Assembly: GCA_000469685.2 (NCBI GenBank)
Contig: LS997563.1
Coordinates: forward strand, 37,984,468-38,048,467
DNA from: Haemonchus contortus
Taxonomy: Eukaryota; Nematoda; Chromadorea; Rhabditida; Trichostrongylidae
Length of the DNA stretch: 64,000 nucleotides
Direction of reading: 5' to 3'
Part shown: one piece after another, positions 48,301 to 58,700 of the stretch
How the letters are laid out: each line of letters begins with the position of its first letter
Numbering within the stretch: the stretch's first letter is position 1
Translations under genes and position numbers: made by a program
The notes under the pieces: model-generated
Told to the model about the DNA's origin: nothing
The model's input: only the letters and a program-made list of their open reading frames with translations
Databases searched by the model: none

Positions 48301-51300
48301 AAGTCATGGTTTGCTCTCGACGTAGCTGACGAATAGTAGTTATGATAACCCCGTTTCTTCGCTTACTGGCGATTTGACGAACCGAATCGATATTTCGTCA
48401 TGTTGTCTGCGCTCTCTTACATAAGGTTAGGCCCAAATCTGCGGGCGGTGCTTCTGTCGCTTTGGGGCATAATATTGTCTCTTTCAAGTAGTCTTTCGCC
48501 ACCAGGAAACCACTTATTCCTTACATTAGCTTCCCGTTCCGTTGTGCATTAATTTTACATTTAATTTAATTTTATTTTTGCACTCACAAATATAAGGGCT
48601 TTTGGATAATTTTAAGGGTAAATTTGGTGCCACTAGCATCTCAAGGAAGCTCACTACCTGTCTCTTGGAGAATTTAAAAAGATTCGTTTAGTATATTACA
48701 TATGGCACCGATTGGGTCCAGGATGCTGTCAAGAAGCGTCTGTACCATCGCGTAGGACTGACACCAAACGATTGGCAGTACTCATACTATGTATTCGAAG
48801 ATGTCACGTTTTTTGAAACGAAACTGCGATGTACATCAATGCCACAGGGCTACCAAGACTTTCTTGAGGGGTCAGGTTTTTCATTTTGATTTCGAAATTC
48901 CGAATATGGTTAATGGCTCAGTTATTAATATTTTCTTAATATTTATTATTTATTTACTTATTTAATTTTCCTCAAGATCCCCGCAGTCTTGGAGAAAAAA
49001 ATTAGAATAGAGATGAAGTTTATGGCGATCCCCAATCCCGCTTTTGAATTCGCCCCGCATTCGACATCCATTTAATATCATAGCAGCAGGTTGAATGTGC
49101 AAGTTGACCGTACAACGACTTGTGGTGGCTAGCCGATGTTCAAGTCAGTGCTTTTCTCTTCCCAGACAAGTCTAGTAACCGAATCCGGAGGGATGAAGGG
49201 TTTGGTTAGCCCAGGTGGACATAGATCTGAGATGCGATCCACGGACCATGGATGTGTCATAATACGCAATGTGCCACCAAGCCACCTCCGGCCTGACGAA
49301 GAAATAGTATGAAAGTCAGTATAGTATGATAGTACTGATGAATTTCGGCTAGACCGAATGCGGTACCTAGAAATTGGAGTGAAATCGAAACGTTCTGGGA
49401 AAGCTTCCGATTGGTGGACTGTTTCTTGCTCAGTCATGATAGAACTCTTTAAAAAGCCCCAGAGCAGGAATTGTGCTCTGCCACTCCTATTTGGGGCATC
49501 GGCGTCACTTTCCATTGAGCAGTACTGGTATCTGAAATGGGTGTGATTAGGGGTACCTGTGGGCCGCAGTCACCAATGCCATCTTCCCTGGAGAACAACA
49601 GGCCAATGAGGAGCGCTCAATTGTTGTAGGAAGCCCGCCCACACTTGAGTTTGCAAAGCAATCGATAAATTCCAGGAGCGTAACTTCAGAGTTCCTCTAT
49701 ATATTAGGTTGATGCATAATCATTGCGGATTTTTTCGCGGCTTTTTTTTCTCTCCATAGAATTTGAATAATGGGTTCGGGTTTTTCTAGAAATGATCTAC
49801 TTGATTTCCTCTACAAGAATATACCCAAAAAACCATCCGCATATTCGCAAAACTAGGCTATACTACTTCGAGAAAAAGTGGAAGGTGGCCCAGTCATTCC
49901 GCGATCTTAGTAACTTTTCAGTGATCGTTCATTAGATGATCTAATGAAAGTACACATGATTTCCTAGCGGTCAAACACGATGATTTTTGATATTTTCTAT
50001 TTCCCCCGCATTTGACCTGCCTCTATATATTAGGTTGGTGCATAAATATTGCGGATTTATTGCGGATTTTTTCCAGCAAATTTTACTTAAAGAAACTATA
50101 GAAATACTAAGCAAAGATATATTCAAATAATTACTCCGCAACTTATTCACCATCTATGTCAAGCACTGCTTCCCATTGACTAGTTAGTCGGATTCCAAAA
50201 GCGAGGACGTTTTGATCCCTGGTGGCGATCCACGCCTTGACATCGGCCATCAAGTCATCCAAATCGACGTAACTTCTATTCTCTAGCCATTTTTTCGATG
50301 AACGGTTGAAGAAATGATCCATAAAAGTTTCTGCTGGTGAATATGGCAGATTCAGAGGCAGATCCCATTTCTTGGTTGGCTCTGGCTGATTGTTCGATCG
50401 CCGGAAAGTTACTGAGATAGCGGAATGACTGTGCCACCTTCCAATCCTTCTCGAAGTAGTTAAGCCTAATTTCGCGAATATGCGTATGGTTTTTTGAGTG
50501 TTTTCTTGTAGAGGAAATCAAGTAGATCATTTCTAGAAAAAATCCGAACTGAATATTCAAATTCTATCGAGAGAAAAAAAGCCGCGAAAAAATCCGCAAT
50601 AATTATGCATCAGGGCGGAGGTGGTGTAGTGGCAAGTGGCGCACTATATCACACGCACGGTCAGGGGTTCGAATCCCGGATCGATAACCGCCAAGGCCAA
50701 CCAAGTCTTCCATCTCTCCGGGGTCGGTGATTTGGTACCAGACTCGTCTGGGAGGATAAAAGCACTGACTTGTACATCGGCTGGCCACCGCAAGTCATTG
50801 TATAGGCCACATACGCACTCATTATGCCACTACCATTCCGAATGGAAGTCGAGTGCTGGGGCGCATCCCTCAGACGGGATTGATTAACGCCAAAAACTTT
50901 GTCCTTTATCCTTGTTAATTATGCAGCAACCTAATATTTCGAATATTATATTCCTATTACACGTGTTATTATTATTTTTTTTTCTATTATTTTTATACTT
51001 CCAGGGTAGGTAGGCATGCTTGTATAGCTATTGCCTTTTGAGCAAAGGTTCCGAATGTTTTAATGCCAATTATAGATGAGCAATAATTTCAAGGCATTGA
51101 AGCAAATAAAAGAATTGAAAGGATAACATTTCAGGATGGGCCTGACATATATAAGAAAACAACGTGATGAGAAAATCTCATTAAATGGTCGTTACAAGGA
51201 TGTAATCGTGTTTGAAGGCGAGCCACCTGAGGATGTCAACATCGACGGCCATCATCCAGCCCTTATCAGAGGATACTCTGCAGAACACAGAAGTACGGGC

Positions 51301-52233
51301 TTCTTTCTTGCTCTATTGCATCTCTACCCTAATTGCTCTCATTGCGAGCGGAAGTAGTTTGAACAGACGTAGGCACTGAGACGTGGCATTGCTATCAGTT
51401 GCATCAGATGATCTTCAAAAAATGGTAAACTCCTACTTGGGCAACCAAAATCTTTAGTTCCTCCGAATTATTCCAAGATTCAATGTCGAATAGATCTGAA
51501 AATAAAGAAATGTTACTGCAATACTGAATGGTGGTCCATCACATGGCTCACTCCCAAAAGAACTAGTCAACGCTTCACAACGGGAAGAGTACCCTTCCCA
51601 AGGTTTTTAGAAAGCTCAGAGAGCAAGGTCAGGTATAAAAATAATTTGTTGTGATATTCCCCGTAGGTAGGAGTTTGCCCACCTGATCATGATCCCCAAG
51701 GAGGATCTCTGTTAACTGCGGTACCTGTGTATGACTTTACTCCTCACTGATGAGTTTAGTTCTTACCGAATCTTTTGCCTTCCCTCGAAGAGGACCCCAA
51801 AACTATGCATCGCGATTACTCAGAATATACCTTTACTTTTTTCCTCAAGTCATTTTGAACCCTATTTAACAAAAAAAGAACCAAAAGCGAGTTCTAGCTC
51901 TCTACATTACGAGGTTTCCCCTATCATAATGAATTTCCGATGAATGCCTTGAGAAGTGGCCTAAAACAATCGGTCTCTCACCTTCTTTTCCTTTTTTCTT
52001 TCTGATATGAATTGATCGATTATCTCATTATTGATCGAAATGATCGCTTCATTTCAGATGCAACATATGGATGGGAGCTGTATTTCCCGCATACATCAAA
52101 TTTCTCACTATACAAAGAAGAGTACTGGTATCCGTCGATGACATCCAAAGAACCCGATTGGAGTATTTTCAATGACATTCCAGACTCGTGCTTTACTTCA
52201 CAGCCAAAGTCACACCGCCAGCCAACCGTATAA
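45388..52233 (+). CDS. type II single-pass glycoprotein, N-terminally incomplete, 271 residues visible
   Basis: Exons 45388-45472, 47061-47145, 47950-48083, 48692-48870, 51135-51292 and 52058-52233, all with GT/AG sites and matching phase. The first visible exon enters in phase 2, so an upstream exon is missing. Order: a charged cytoplasmic segment ([18 protein letters not shown]), then one transmembrane helix filling exon 2 ([20 protein letters not shown]), then an extracellular region rich in Tyr, Trp and Phe. Four N-glycosylation sequons (NATT, NGTL, NATY across the exon 5/6 junction, NFSL) all lie after the helix, which supports type II topology. The fold is unassigned. It resembles neither a known enzyme nor a Na/K-ATPase beta subunit clearly. 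The end is uncertain: the frame stops at 52233, but an overlapping frame from about 52188 also reads protein-like, so an undetected intron or one-base error is possible. Introns carry SINE, RTE and mariner insertions. Confidence 0.7.
45590..45849 (+). repeat. tRNA-derived SINE
   Basis: 'gtggagcgctatcacgcacgcatggtcacgggttcggatgcc' (B box with one change), body 'ggtatcagactcgtccggga', 'ggataaaagcactgactt' and 'gattctgaatggaagtcga', tail 'gggattaataaacacc...tttgtcctta'. It sits in the first visible intron of the type II gene. Confidence 0.85.
46122..46480 (+). mobile_element. RTE-type non-LTR retrotransposon, 5'-truncated 3' end
   Basis: The frame at 46125-46322 encodes the conserved C-terminus of an RTE reverse transcriptase [21 protein letters not shown], then [17 protein letters not shown] and [14 protein letters not shown] frameshift or stop follows near 46320, and the remainder (...'gaatggagacgttactgg'...'gatgatcaacgggacgac') continues in another frame. 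Truncation at the 5' end is typical for LINE insertions. Dead copy. Confidence 0.88.
46690..46908 (-). repeat. tRNA-SINE antisense, decayed
   Basis: 'gtgcaaatcagtgttctgccctcctgaac', 'aataaaccgacccccgaagcataggaagct' and the head complement 'ctactagcaactgccccacttccg' follow the SINE order. The 90-codon antisense frame here is not a gene. Confidence 0.5.
49027..49294 (-). repeat. tRNA-derived SINE, antisense
   Basis: 'attcgccccgcattcgacatcc', 'gtggtggctagccgatgttcaagtcagtgct', 'cccagacaagtctagtaacc', 'ggagggatgaagggtttgg' and 'gtgccaccaagccacctccggcc'. The B box is degraded. It sits in the intron before exon 51135. Confidence 0.82.
49704..50934 (-). mobile_element. mariner-derived element, two-part, with nested SINE
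   Basis: Same architecture as 37149-38075. The outer terminus TTAGGTTGATGCATAATCAT is at 49704 after TA, an internal terminus TTAGGTTGGTGCATAAATAT begins at 50030 after TA, and the right end CAACCTAA is followed by TA at 50935. The right part keeps the helix-turn-helix-like frame ([20 protein letters not shown]) on the minus strand, fused to C-terminal remnants. Without the nested SINE and its duplication it would be about 915 bp, close to the first copy. It has no intact transposase. Confidence 0.87.
50613..50916 (+). mobile_element. tRNA-derived SINE, best copy, with target duplication
   Basis: About 304 bp. A box TGGTGTAGTGG at 50622-50632, B box GGTTCGAATCC at 50666-50676, then a tRNA-unrelated body and a 3' end 'aaactttgtcctttatccttg' without a long poly(A). 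It is inserted in the right terminus of the mariner element and flanked by a 12-bp duplication: AATTATGCATCA at 50601-50612 and AATTATGCAGCA at 50917-50928, one mismatch. This proves retrotransposition of the family and gives the order: mariner first, SINE later. Confidence 0.93.
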
Positions 52234-52300
52234 CTTTCACTGACCACCAGATGTTTTATTGGCCTCCGATGATGTTTTCAAAGCTCAACGGTCACACTGG

Positions 52301-52414
52301 GCATGTCAACGAAGTCTTTGAAACCATTTTACGTTTTCCATTGGTCCATCCCTCATTTAGTGAGGGCCCACCAATGGGAAGCGCTGAATGGTTTCAAAGT
52401 CTCCGCCCACATGT
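52301..52414. repeat. foldback (inverted-repeat) element about 115 bp
   Basis: Arms of about 55 bp pair around a TTTAG loop at 52356-52360: CCCTCA/TGAGGG, CCATTGG/CCAATGG, CTTTGAAACCATT/AATGGTTTCAAAG and GCATGT/ACATGT on the outside. It lies 70 bp after the proposed stop of the type II gene, probably in its 3' UTR. Short frames here are shadows. Confidence 0.75.
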
Positions 52415-52650
52415 CCTGCGTGGCTACTGCCATTAATAATATTTGCTGCTATATGAAAATCTGTATAAAAATTATTTGCCCTTTTTTATGCTTGATTTCA
52501 TTTGGTGACTGCCGTTACTTAAAAGTTTAAAAATCCATAAAAGTCGCGAAGACTACTCATATTGGCCGCTGTGCGACTGCGCGCGTAAGTTTTGTATGTT
52601 GTGATGTTTTTTGTGGCTACCTAAAACTGCTCCTTAACTATTGACAACCC

Positions 52651-52656
52651 AATAAA
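52651..52656 (+). terminator. candidate polyadenylation signal for the type II gene
   Basis: AATAAA 418 bp after the stop at 52233, followed by GT/T-rich sequence. Position is compatible with a 3' UTR that includes the foldback. No transcript evidence. Confidence 0.35.
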
Positions 52657-52859
52657 TGTATCATTGTTACGTACCTGGAAAATCTCTCGTCTTGGTGGTT
52701 TGAATAGGGCGGAGGGTGAGTAGGGTTTGTCCTCCGGCTATGCCATCAAACTCAGGAAGTACAGTATTCATCTCCCATCTTCATCTCCAGCTTGATACTG
52801 TAGAATTCTATATTGATGGTTTTCCAATGAAAATATAGGATTTTCCACATACTTTTAAG

Positions 52860-53627
52860 ATTTGCAAGTAACCGCCAGAGAGGAAGTTTCTCCTCTCGTC
52901 AATGGATATTCGACCGTACAGGCACAGCGTGGCCAGGTAGCCCCGCCTTATACGTCGATGCCCGCCTACTTTGCGGACATGGTTCAGACGACAGAAAGAG
53001 TTGAACATACAAGCATTCTAAGTGTGTTTGTAAAGCTTTGTAAAATGACAGTAAGGCTCTAATAGAACTCCTTTTCTGCACTCTCGTCATTGTCAATATT
53101 TTTAAAGCCTTCTATATGGATTTTCCACAGGGCCCTTTTTTACAAACTCCATGTAGCAACGAAAAGGTGAATTATGATCATTCCGATCTCATCGAATCTT
53201 CGTCAATGGGGAGAAAAATAAGTATTCGAAAGAAAGACATACAAAGAAAAACATAAAAAGTAAGATTGGGAGAAGAAAATAGAAAAATTTAGTCTGTTTT
53301 GCTCGTTGAGATGACCAGGGACTGCTTTCACAGTCCACGATTTGGCGAGCGACCAGTCGCGCGATCGGCCGCTCGCCAAATCGTGGACTATGAAAGCAGC
53401 CAGGAAGAAATGAGATAGCTGGGAGTAAAAGTCGAATGCTTGGCGCAACCCGGAAAATGAAATCGATATCACCAAAACCACCCTTAGCTAAACCACGTTC
53501 CTAACGATTGATCGAACTGATGACATCAATAGTCCTTTTTCAGGGGAATGGCGAATATTTCATATCCTTTGGCTTCGCTTATTTCTTTGTTACTCTTTAT
53601 CCCCTTACTTCCCAGATCCAGTATTAA
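52860..53627 (+). CDS. candidate unassigned exon pair
   Basis: 52860-53029 follows an acceptor (CTTTTAAG) and ends at a GTAAAG donor. In phase 1 it reads LQVTAREEVSPLVNGYST... . 53544-53627 follows CTTTTTCAG and reads GNGEYFISFGFAYFF... to a TAA. Phases agree (0). They might be alternative or true 3' exons of the type II gene or another small gene. A competing acceptor (GATTTGCAAG) would give NRQRGSFSSRQWIFD... with a stop before the donor. Both readings look protein-like, so this is tentative. Confidence 0.25.
53320..53400. repeat. short foldback element, termini CTGCTTTCA
   Basis: 81 bp with about 31-bp arms: CTGCTTTCA, AGTCCACGATTTGGCGAGCG and their complement, around an 18-nt G/C-rich loop containing GCGCGATCG. 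CAGG occurs on both sides (53316-53319, 53401-53404), possibly a 4-bp target duplication. The termini match the larger foldback at 60917. Confidence 0.85.
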
Positions 53628-53758
53628 TCCCTCTCACTTCACGAAGCCCTTATGTCCTGTACAAGTTTCCAGAAAGCGCATTAGCCCCTACCAAAAGTAC
53701 AACCCAACGTTATCAGTGATGAATAAAGGAGGCTAACACAACGAGCGTTGGGTCTCGG

Positions 53759-55316
53759 AGAAGAACTTAAACAACAAAATCGGACAAACACTACTTGCGG
53801 CGGTTGCGTCGCGGCCTTCGCACTGGAGCACGTTATTTGAAGTGTCTGAGCACTGCGGGAAGGCTTTGATGAGAGGAGAGTTCCTCTTTCGTAACTCTGC
53901 TTATTGGCGGTCATGTAGCGCGCTCGAACACGTTATTTTAAGTTATTACCAGTTGTAAGAAATAATTTTCTACGATCAATGAGCTGTTAAACTATAGTTT
54001 AGTATGTATGTCTCTTTCCTGCATGTTTCCTCGTTCATGTTTCTTCCAAGACCATTGATAGGTAGTTACCCACCCCTAGTGAATGACTAGTGAACACTGT
54101 TATGTGTTTCTATTTCTATGGCATGCTTCTTGGTTTGTGTTTCTTCTGAGACAACTGCTGAGTAATGACCTTGATTGATAAAATGCTGCACCCTGATTTA
54201 GGGATATGCCAACTTCTATACAATTGATTCATCAAATCGAAAGAGGCTAGGGATGACGATGTTAAAGCCAAAGAGGGGTTTGAAGAACGTCTACACGTTG
54301 TGTGTAATCGCCAGCACTGTGCAGAAAGAAAACAGAAAAGCTGATTAGCTGGGGAGTGAAACAAACGCAAGGCTTGAGGGCGCGAGGCGATCTTAATTAG
54401 GTGTGGAAACTCCATGATCATTGTGCAGCTCGCATGTCGATATGCAGCAAGTTAAAGTTGTTGAATGAAGCGAATAACAGCAATGAAAACCAAAGTTCCA
54501 ATAAAAATAATTAGGTTTCTCAGCAGTTTATCGGCAGAAAACTTCCCGTTGTAATTGGCTAAGCGTGTTGATTTTGTGCAAAATAGAAAAAACACTGAAG
54601 TCGCGGTTCATAGCTCTATAGAATTTCCACTTCGTTTCGCATTTCACATTTCACCTGTGCACAAAACAAAGTTTCTGACCAGCATCATTAAAACTTTTCC
54701 AGTTAATAATTTTTCTCAAGATGCTTTACCTTCTTGTGTTGCCATTCTCTTCAGTTTTTAATTTTTTTACTCGCCATGCTAAAGATATGCGGACGCACGG
54801 TGAAAATGTAGTCCTTACACTTGATTAAGATTGCCTCGCACCGAGAATGCGAAATGTACTCAAGTGTACAGAAGTTGGCATACCACCAAACCAGTGTTCA
54901 ACCCTCTATCAGTGAAGGTCTCAGAAGGAACACAAACCAGGAAGCATGCAACAGAAATAGAAACACCGAACCAAACAGTGTTCACTAGCCATTCACTAGG
55001 GGTGGGTAACTACCTATCAATGGTCTTGGAAGAAACATGAACGGGGAAACATGCAGGAAAGAGACATACATACTAAACTATAGTTTAACAGCCCATTGAT
55101 CGTAGAAAATTATTTCTTACAACTGGTAATAACTTAAAATAACGTGTTCGAGCGCGCTACATGACCGCCAATGAGCAGAGTTACGAAAGAGGAACTCTCC
55201 TCTCATTAAAGCCTTCCCGCAGTGCTTAGACGCTTCAAATAACGTGCTCCAGTGCGAAGGCCGCGACGCAACCGCCGCAAGTAGTGTTTGTCCGATTTTG
55301 TTGTTTAAGTTCTTCT
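53759..55316. mobile_element. long-inverted-repeat DNA transposon, MULE-like, 1558 bp
   Basis: The ends AGAAGAACTTAAACAAC and its complement are flanked by an identical 9-bp direct repeat GGGTCTCGG (53750-53758 and 55317-55325), a classic target duplication. The inverted arms are very long: about 350 bp nearly identical (53759-54110 against 55316-54975), then more weakly similar to about 54225/54850. The first 130 bp differ at about four positions, so insertion or arm conversion is fairly recent. The interior (54226-54850) has no transposase. Long arms with 9-bp duplications fit Mutator-like elements. Merlin-type (8-9 bp) is an alternative. The right end lies about 450 bp upstream of the tomm-40 start codon. 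Confidence 0.9.
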
Positions 55317-55325
55317 GGGTCTCGG

Positions 55326-55771
55326 AAGGAATTCCGGCCGACGACACACAATTTTTGCGATCGCTAATCTTAACGTTTACCTGTAGTTGTTCTGTGAATT
55401 GTCGTCATTTTTAAGTCTATTACATAATTCAAAACATGTTTGTTGATTACATTGTCTAAATCTATTGTCTTTACTACTTTTTAAGAATTAATCCCCATGA
55501 TTTCCTATGTTGGATTGTCAAAGAGGAATTTTTCCTTCTGAATTGCACGTTTTTGTTAGTTTTTAGAGCTTTCAAAGCTTGGATAAGATTTTGAGTTACA
55601 TCTACGGCGAAGTTCATTGTGATTTTATTTTGAGATTCGTACAATTACTTTATATCTATCTTCTTTGTGTTGTGTGGTTTGTTGGTTGTTTACGCGAGAT
55701 TGTTTAGTTTATTCGTTTTTCAGTTTAGACTCCAATTGTAGGTTTATAAAGTTTCATTTAAGGGTTTTGAA
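55326..55771. promoter_or_regulatory. upstream/5' UTR region of tomm-40
   Basis: AT-rich, no upstream exon seen. The ATG at 55772 has no close consensus 3' splice acceptor, so the first exon may start within this stretch. It is bounded on the left by the MULE-like insertion, so any more distal control elements have been pushed away. Confidence 0.35.
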
Positions 55772-58700
55772 ATGGCTCAACCTCCATCGGATGCAACTGC
55801 TGCGCCTGCAAAACCTTCAACCAACCCAGGTAAAGTATTTTAAAATATTGGCTTGTAAAGCATTCAATACTTAATAAAACGAATATTGATTAGTTATGGT
55901 AAACGCCTTTCAACTATTATAGAAAGGTTTCTATGAAGGCGCCTTTTCGAATCTTCTTTCTTTTTTGTTCTTCGTGAAACGTGCTTATTTAGAACTACTG
56001 GAGTGTTTGGAGTTTGGAACACGGTATAGGCGCAACAAGCCCAACGCGCTAGTTTACCCGGTACAAAAAGCACCTGATAGCCTTCAATTTCCTTTTATTT
56101 TGCTTTCATTTCCTTTATTCGACATAAGTTTAAACGAAACATTGATTGGGACAGCTGTGAGGAATTTTGTAAAAAAAAGGACATCAGTAGGAATGTCACT
56201 GTTTGACTAACTTTTGTTTTGTTTTTCTTCAATTTCTGCTTTTTCTCTTTATAAAATGAGTCGTTTTACAGGCAGTTTCGAAGAACTGCATCGTAAATGC
56301 CGTGATGTCTTTCCAATGTGTTTCGAGGGTGCTAAGGTCATGGTGACAAAAGGACTCAGCTCTCACTTTCAGGTTTGAATTTCAAAGGCCATTTTTCTTG
56401 GAGCTAACCAATATCGCAGGGCTAATGATGTCAAGCTGAGCAGAGTCATTTCCGGTATTTCATTGCTTTTTAGGTTTCTCATACGTTGTCGATTTCTCCA
56501 ACGAATACAGGGTATCGATTTGGTGCCACATACGTGGGCACCAAAGTAGCCGGACCACAAGAACAGTATCCAATCTTTTTAGGAGACACTGATGTCTCAG
56601 GCAATACCACAGCAACAGTTTTACATCAGTTTGGTTAGTGTTTTTCTGAATTGTCATTATGGTTTGTATTGTTGTTTTTCTTTTTGAATTATTGCATGTT
56701 CAGGGGACAACTATCGTTTACGTGTACAAGCTCAGGTGCAGCAAAACAAAATTGTTGGAGCACAAGGAGGCCTTGAAAGAAGGTACTGTCGTGACAATAT
56801 CAACTGTTGAGATGGTTTAAAATAATTTTTTTAATGCTTCCATTACATTTTCATACTGTGCATGACTACTTCCCTACCTCCTTTCAGAGGCCGCCTTACT
56901 ACATTTGGTTTAACATTTGCAAATACCGATCTCGTCAATGAGAGTGGTGTAATTGTCGGTCAAATGTTACGGAAGCTGACAAACAGACTTGATGTCGGCG
57001 CTGAAATTCTGTACCAATACGGAAAACAAATCCCAGGTATCACATTTTGGCTACCGTTTTCATCAGTTTATAGTCCTACTTCCTTCTATCTTATACGCGA
57101 GTTCTTAAGCTTTGTTCCTACTTTCCTTTTGCTACCATTGTGAAGTTATGTAAGGCCCAGTTTTATGAGGCTGTGAATATAGGGTAGCATCATAACATAG
57201 ATAGTTGGCGAGACTCTGTAAATTGGGTATCATTCGACCTTTCTTTCAGTTTCATTGGTTGATTTGATAAAAACTCCGCATCCTCCATCCGATCCTGCTT
57301 CTCGTCGTTTGGTTTTTCATCAGTTTCTATCCTACTACTCCTCCCACTTGTTGATACCTTTTCCTTTTACCTCAACTGGAGTTGGATAAAGCTCGAAAAT
57401 AGGAAAACAGGCTCGAAATAAAAGAAATCAATATAGGGTTGTGAACGTACTCCTTCTAAGGAATACTATAATCATATTATGTAATACTTCGACTATTATT
57501 TTCAATGGTCTATCACCAAATTTTGAAGCCAGGCTGCGCTTAGAGCTTTTGCGAACAGCTTCCTTTTCCTTTGACTTATGAGTTATCCAAATGTTATGAA
57601 GCTTGGAAGGACGGGTGTTCTCTGCTTCGTTCTGAAAGCTGATCTGCACGCAGTTGTCCCTATTTGAATGATTTCTTATCTATAGTGGTATGTACACCAT
57701 AATAAGCGAAAAACCGCTTTGAATAAAACAGTTATATGCATGGGTGGTCATAGAAATGAATTCAGTCGTTGGAATTGTCAGTGCTATCACAATTCGAATG
57801 CTCATGATGAGTAATCACTATTGTTTTCTTATCTCAGGCCAACAAGTGTCTATGTTGTCGTATGGAGCACGTTATACTACGCCGGTATGGACAGCTGCTG
57901 CTACACTCGGTTCTTCAGGTGCTGTTCAAAGAATACATGATTGCAATAGAGTAATTGATGTTGTCGTTACCAATGATTCAATTTAAGGCGCTCACTTTAC
58001 CTATTATCACAAGCAGGCTGAAAATCTTGCATTCGGCGTTGAATTCGAAAGCAATTCGAACGTTGGAGAGGTGTGTGATATGCTTTCAAAGCTTTTAGAT
58101 GGAATAGTCGAAGCTTCATCAGAGAACGTGCAAATGCGTTGTTTTTATAGGCGGTTGGGACATTTGCATACGTGGCTGAACTACCTGACGAAGGCGTAAC
58201 CATGAGAGCCAGTATCGATACGAATTGGTGCGTTTATAACGGTTTTTATTACTTGCATTTTATTTTGAATGCAAAAGTTCCTACTTCTATTTGCTACGAC
58301 GTAATCAGGTTCTGATACATCTGTTCACCTGTTAGCGCGCAGGTGAAAATGAGTTTTTTTTTTTGGAAAAGAACAAAGAACTAAAAGAAGTCCCTTTCAT
58401 GTATGTGTGATAGCACCTCCGATGTAGTTGTTCTGGGAACTTCCGTTTTTCTACTTAATACTGCCTTTGTAGGTCGGTTGGCGGCGTTTTCGAGAAACGT
58501 TTAAGTCAACAACTACCGTTCACACTCGCGCTTTCTGGAATCTTCAATCATGCCAAGGTAATTCCTCATTTATTTTTGCTGTTGAACTGGTTTTTTATTA
58601 CGATTGTCTCCCGGAAATATTAAGTCTTTTTTTTTAACGATCAAATCTCCAAGAAAATTGAAATTCATAGAGCCACCTCGTGGTTGGCTCCCTTAAAAAC

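Noticed and set aside
50666..50676. tRNA genes at GGTTCGAATCC sites
   Set aside because: All B boxes found lie in SINE copies; heads do not fold into a complete cloverleaf with a paired acceptor stem, and each is followed by SINE body.
53548..53736. 62-codon frame with a hydrophobic start
   Set aside because: The stretch follows a good acceptor, but three phases are all open for a while. The phase matching the preceding candidate exon gives a different short peptide, so this frame is not preferred.
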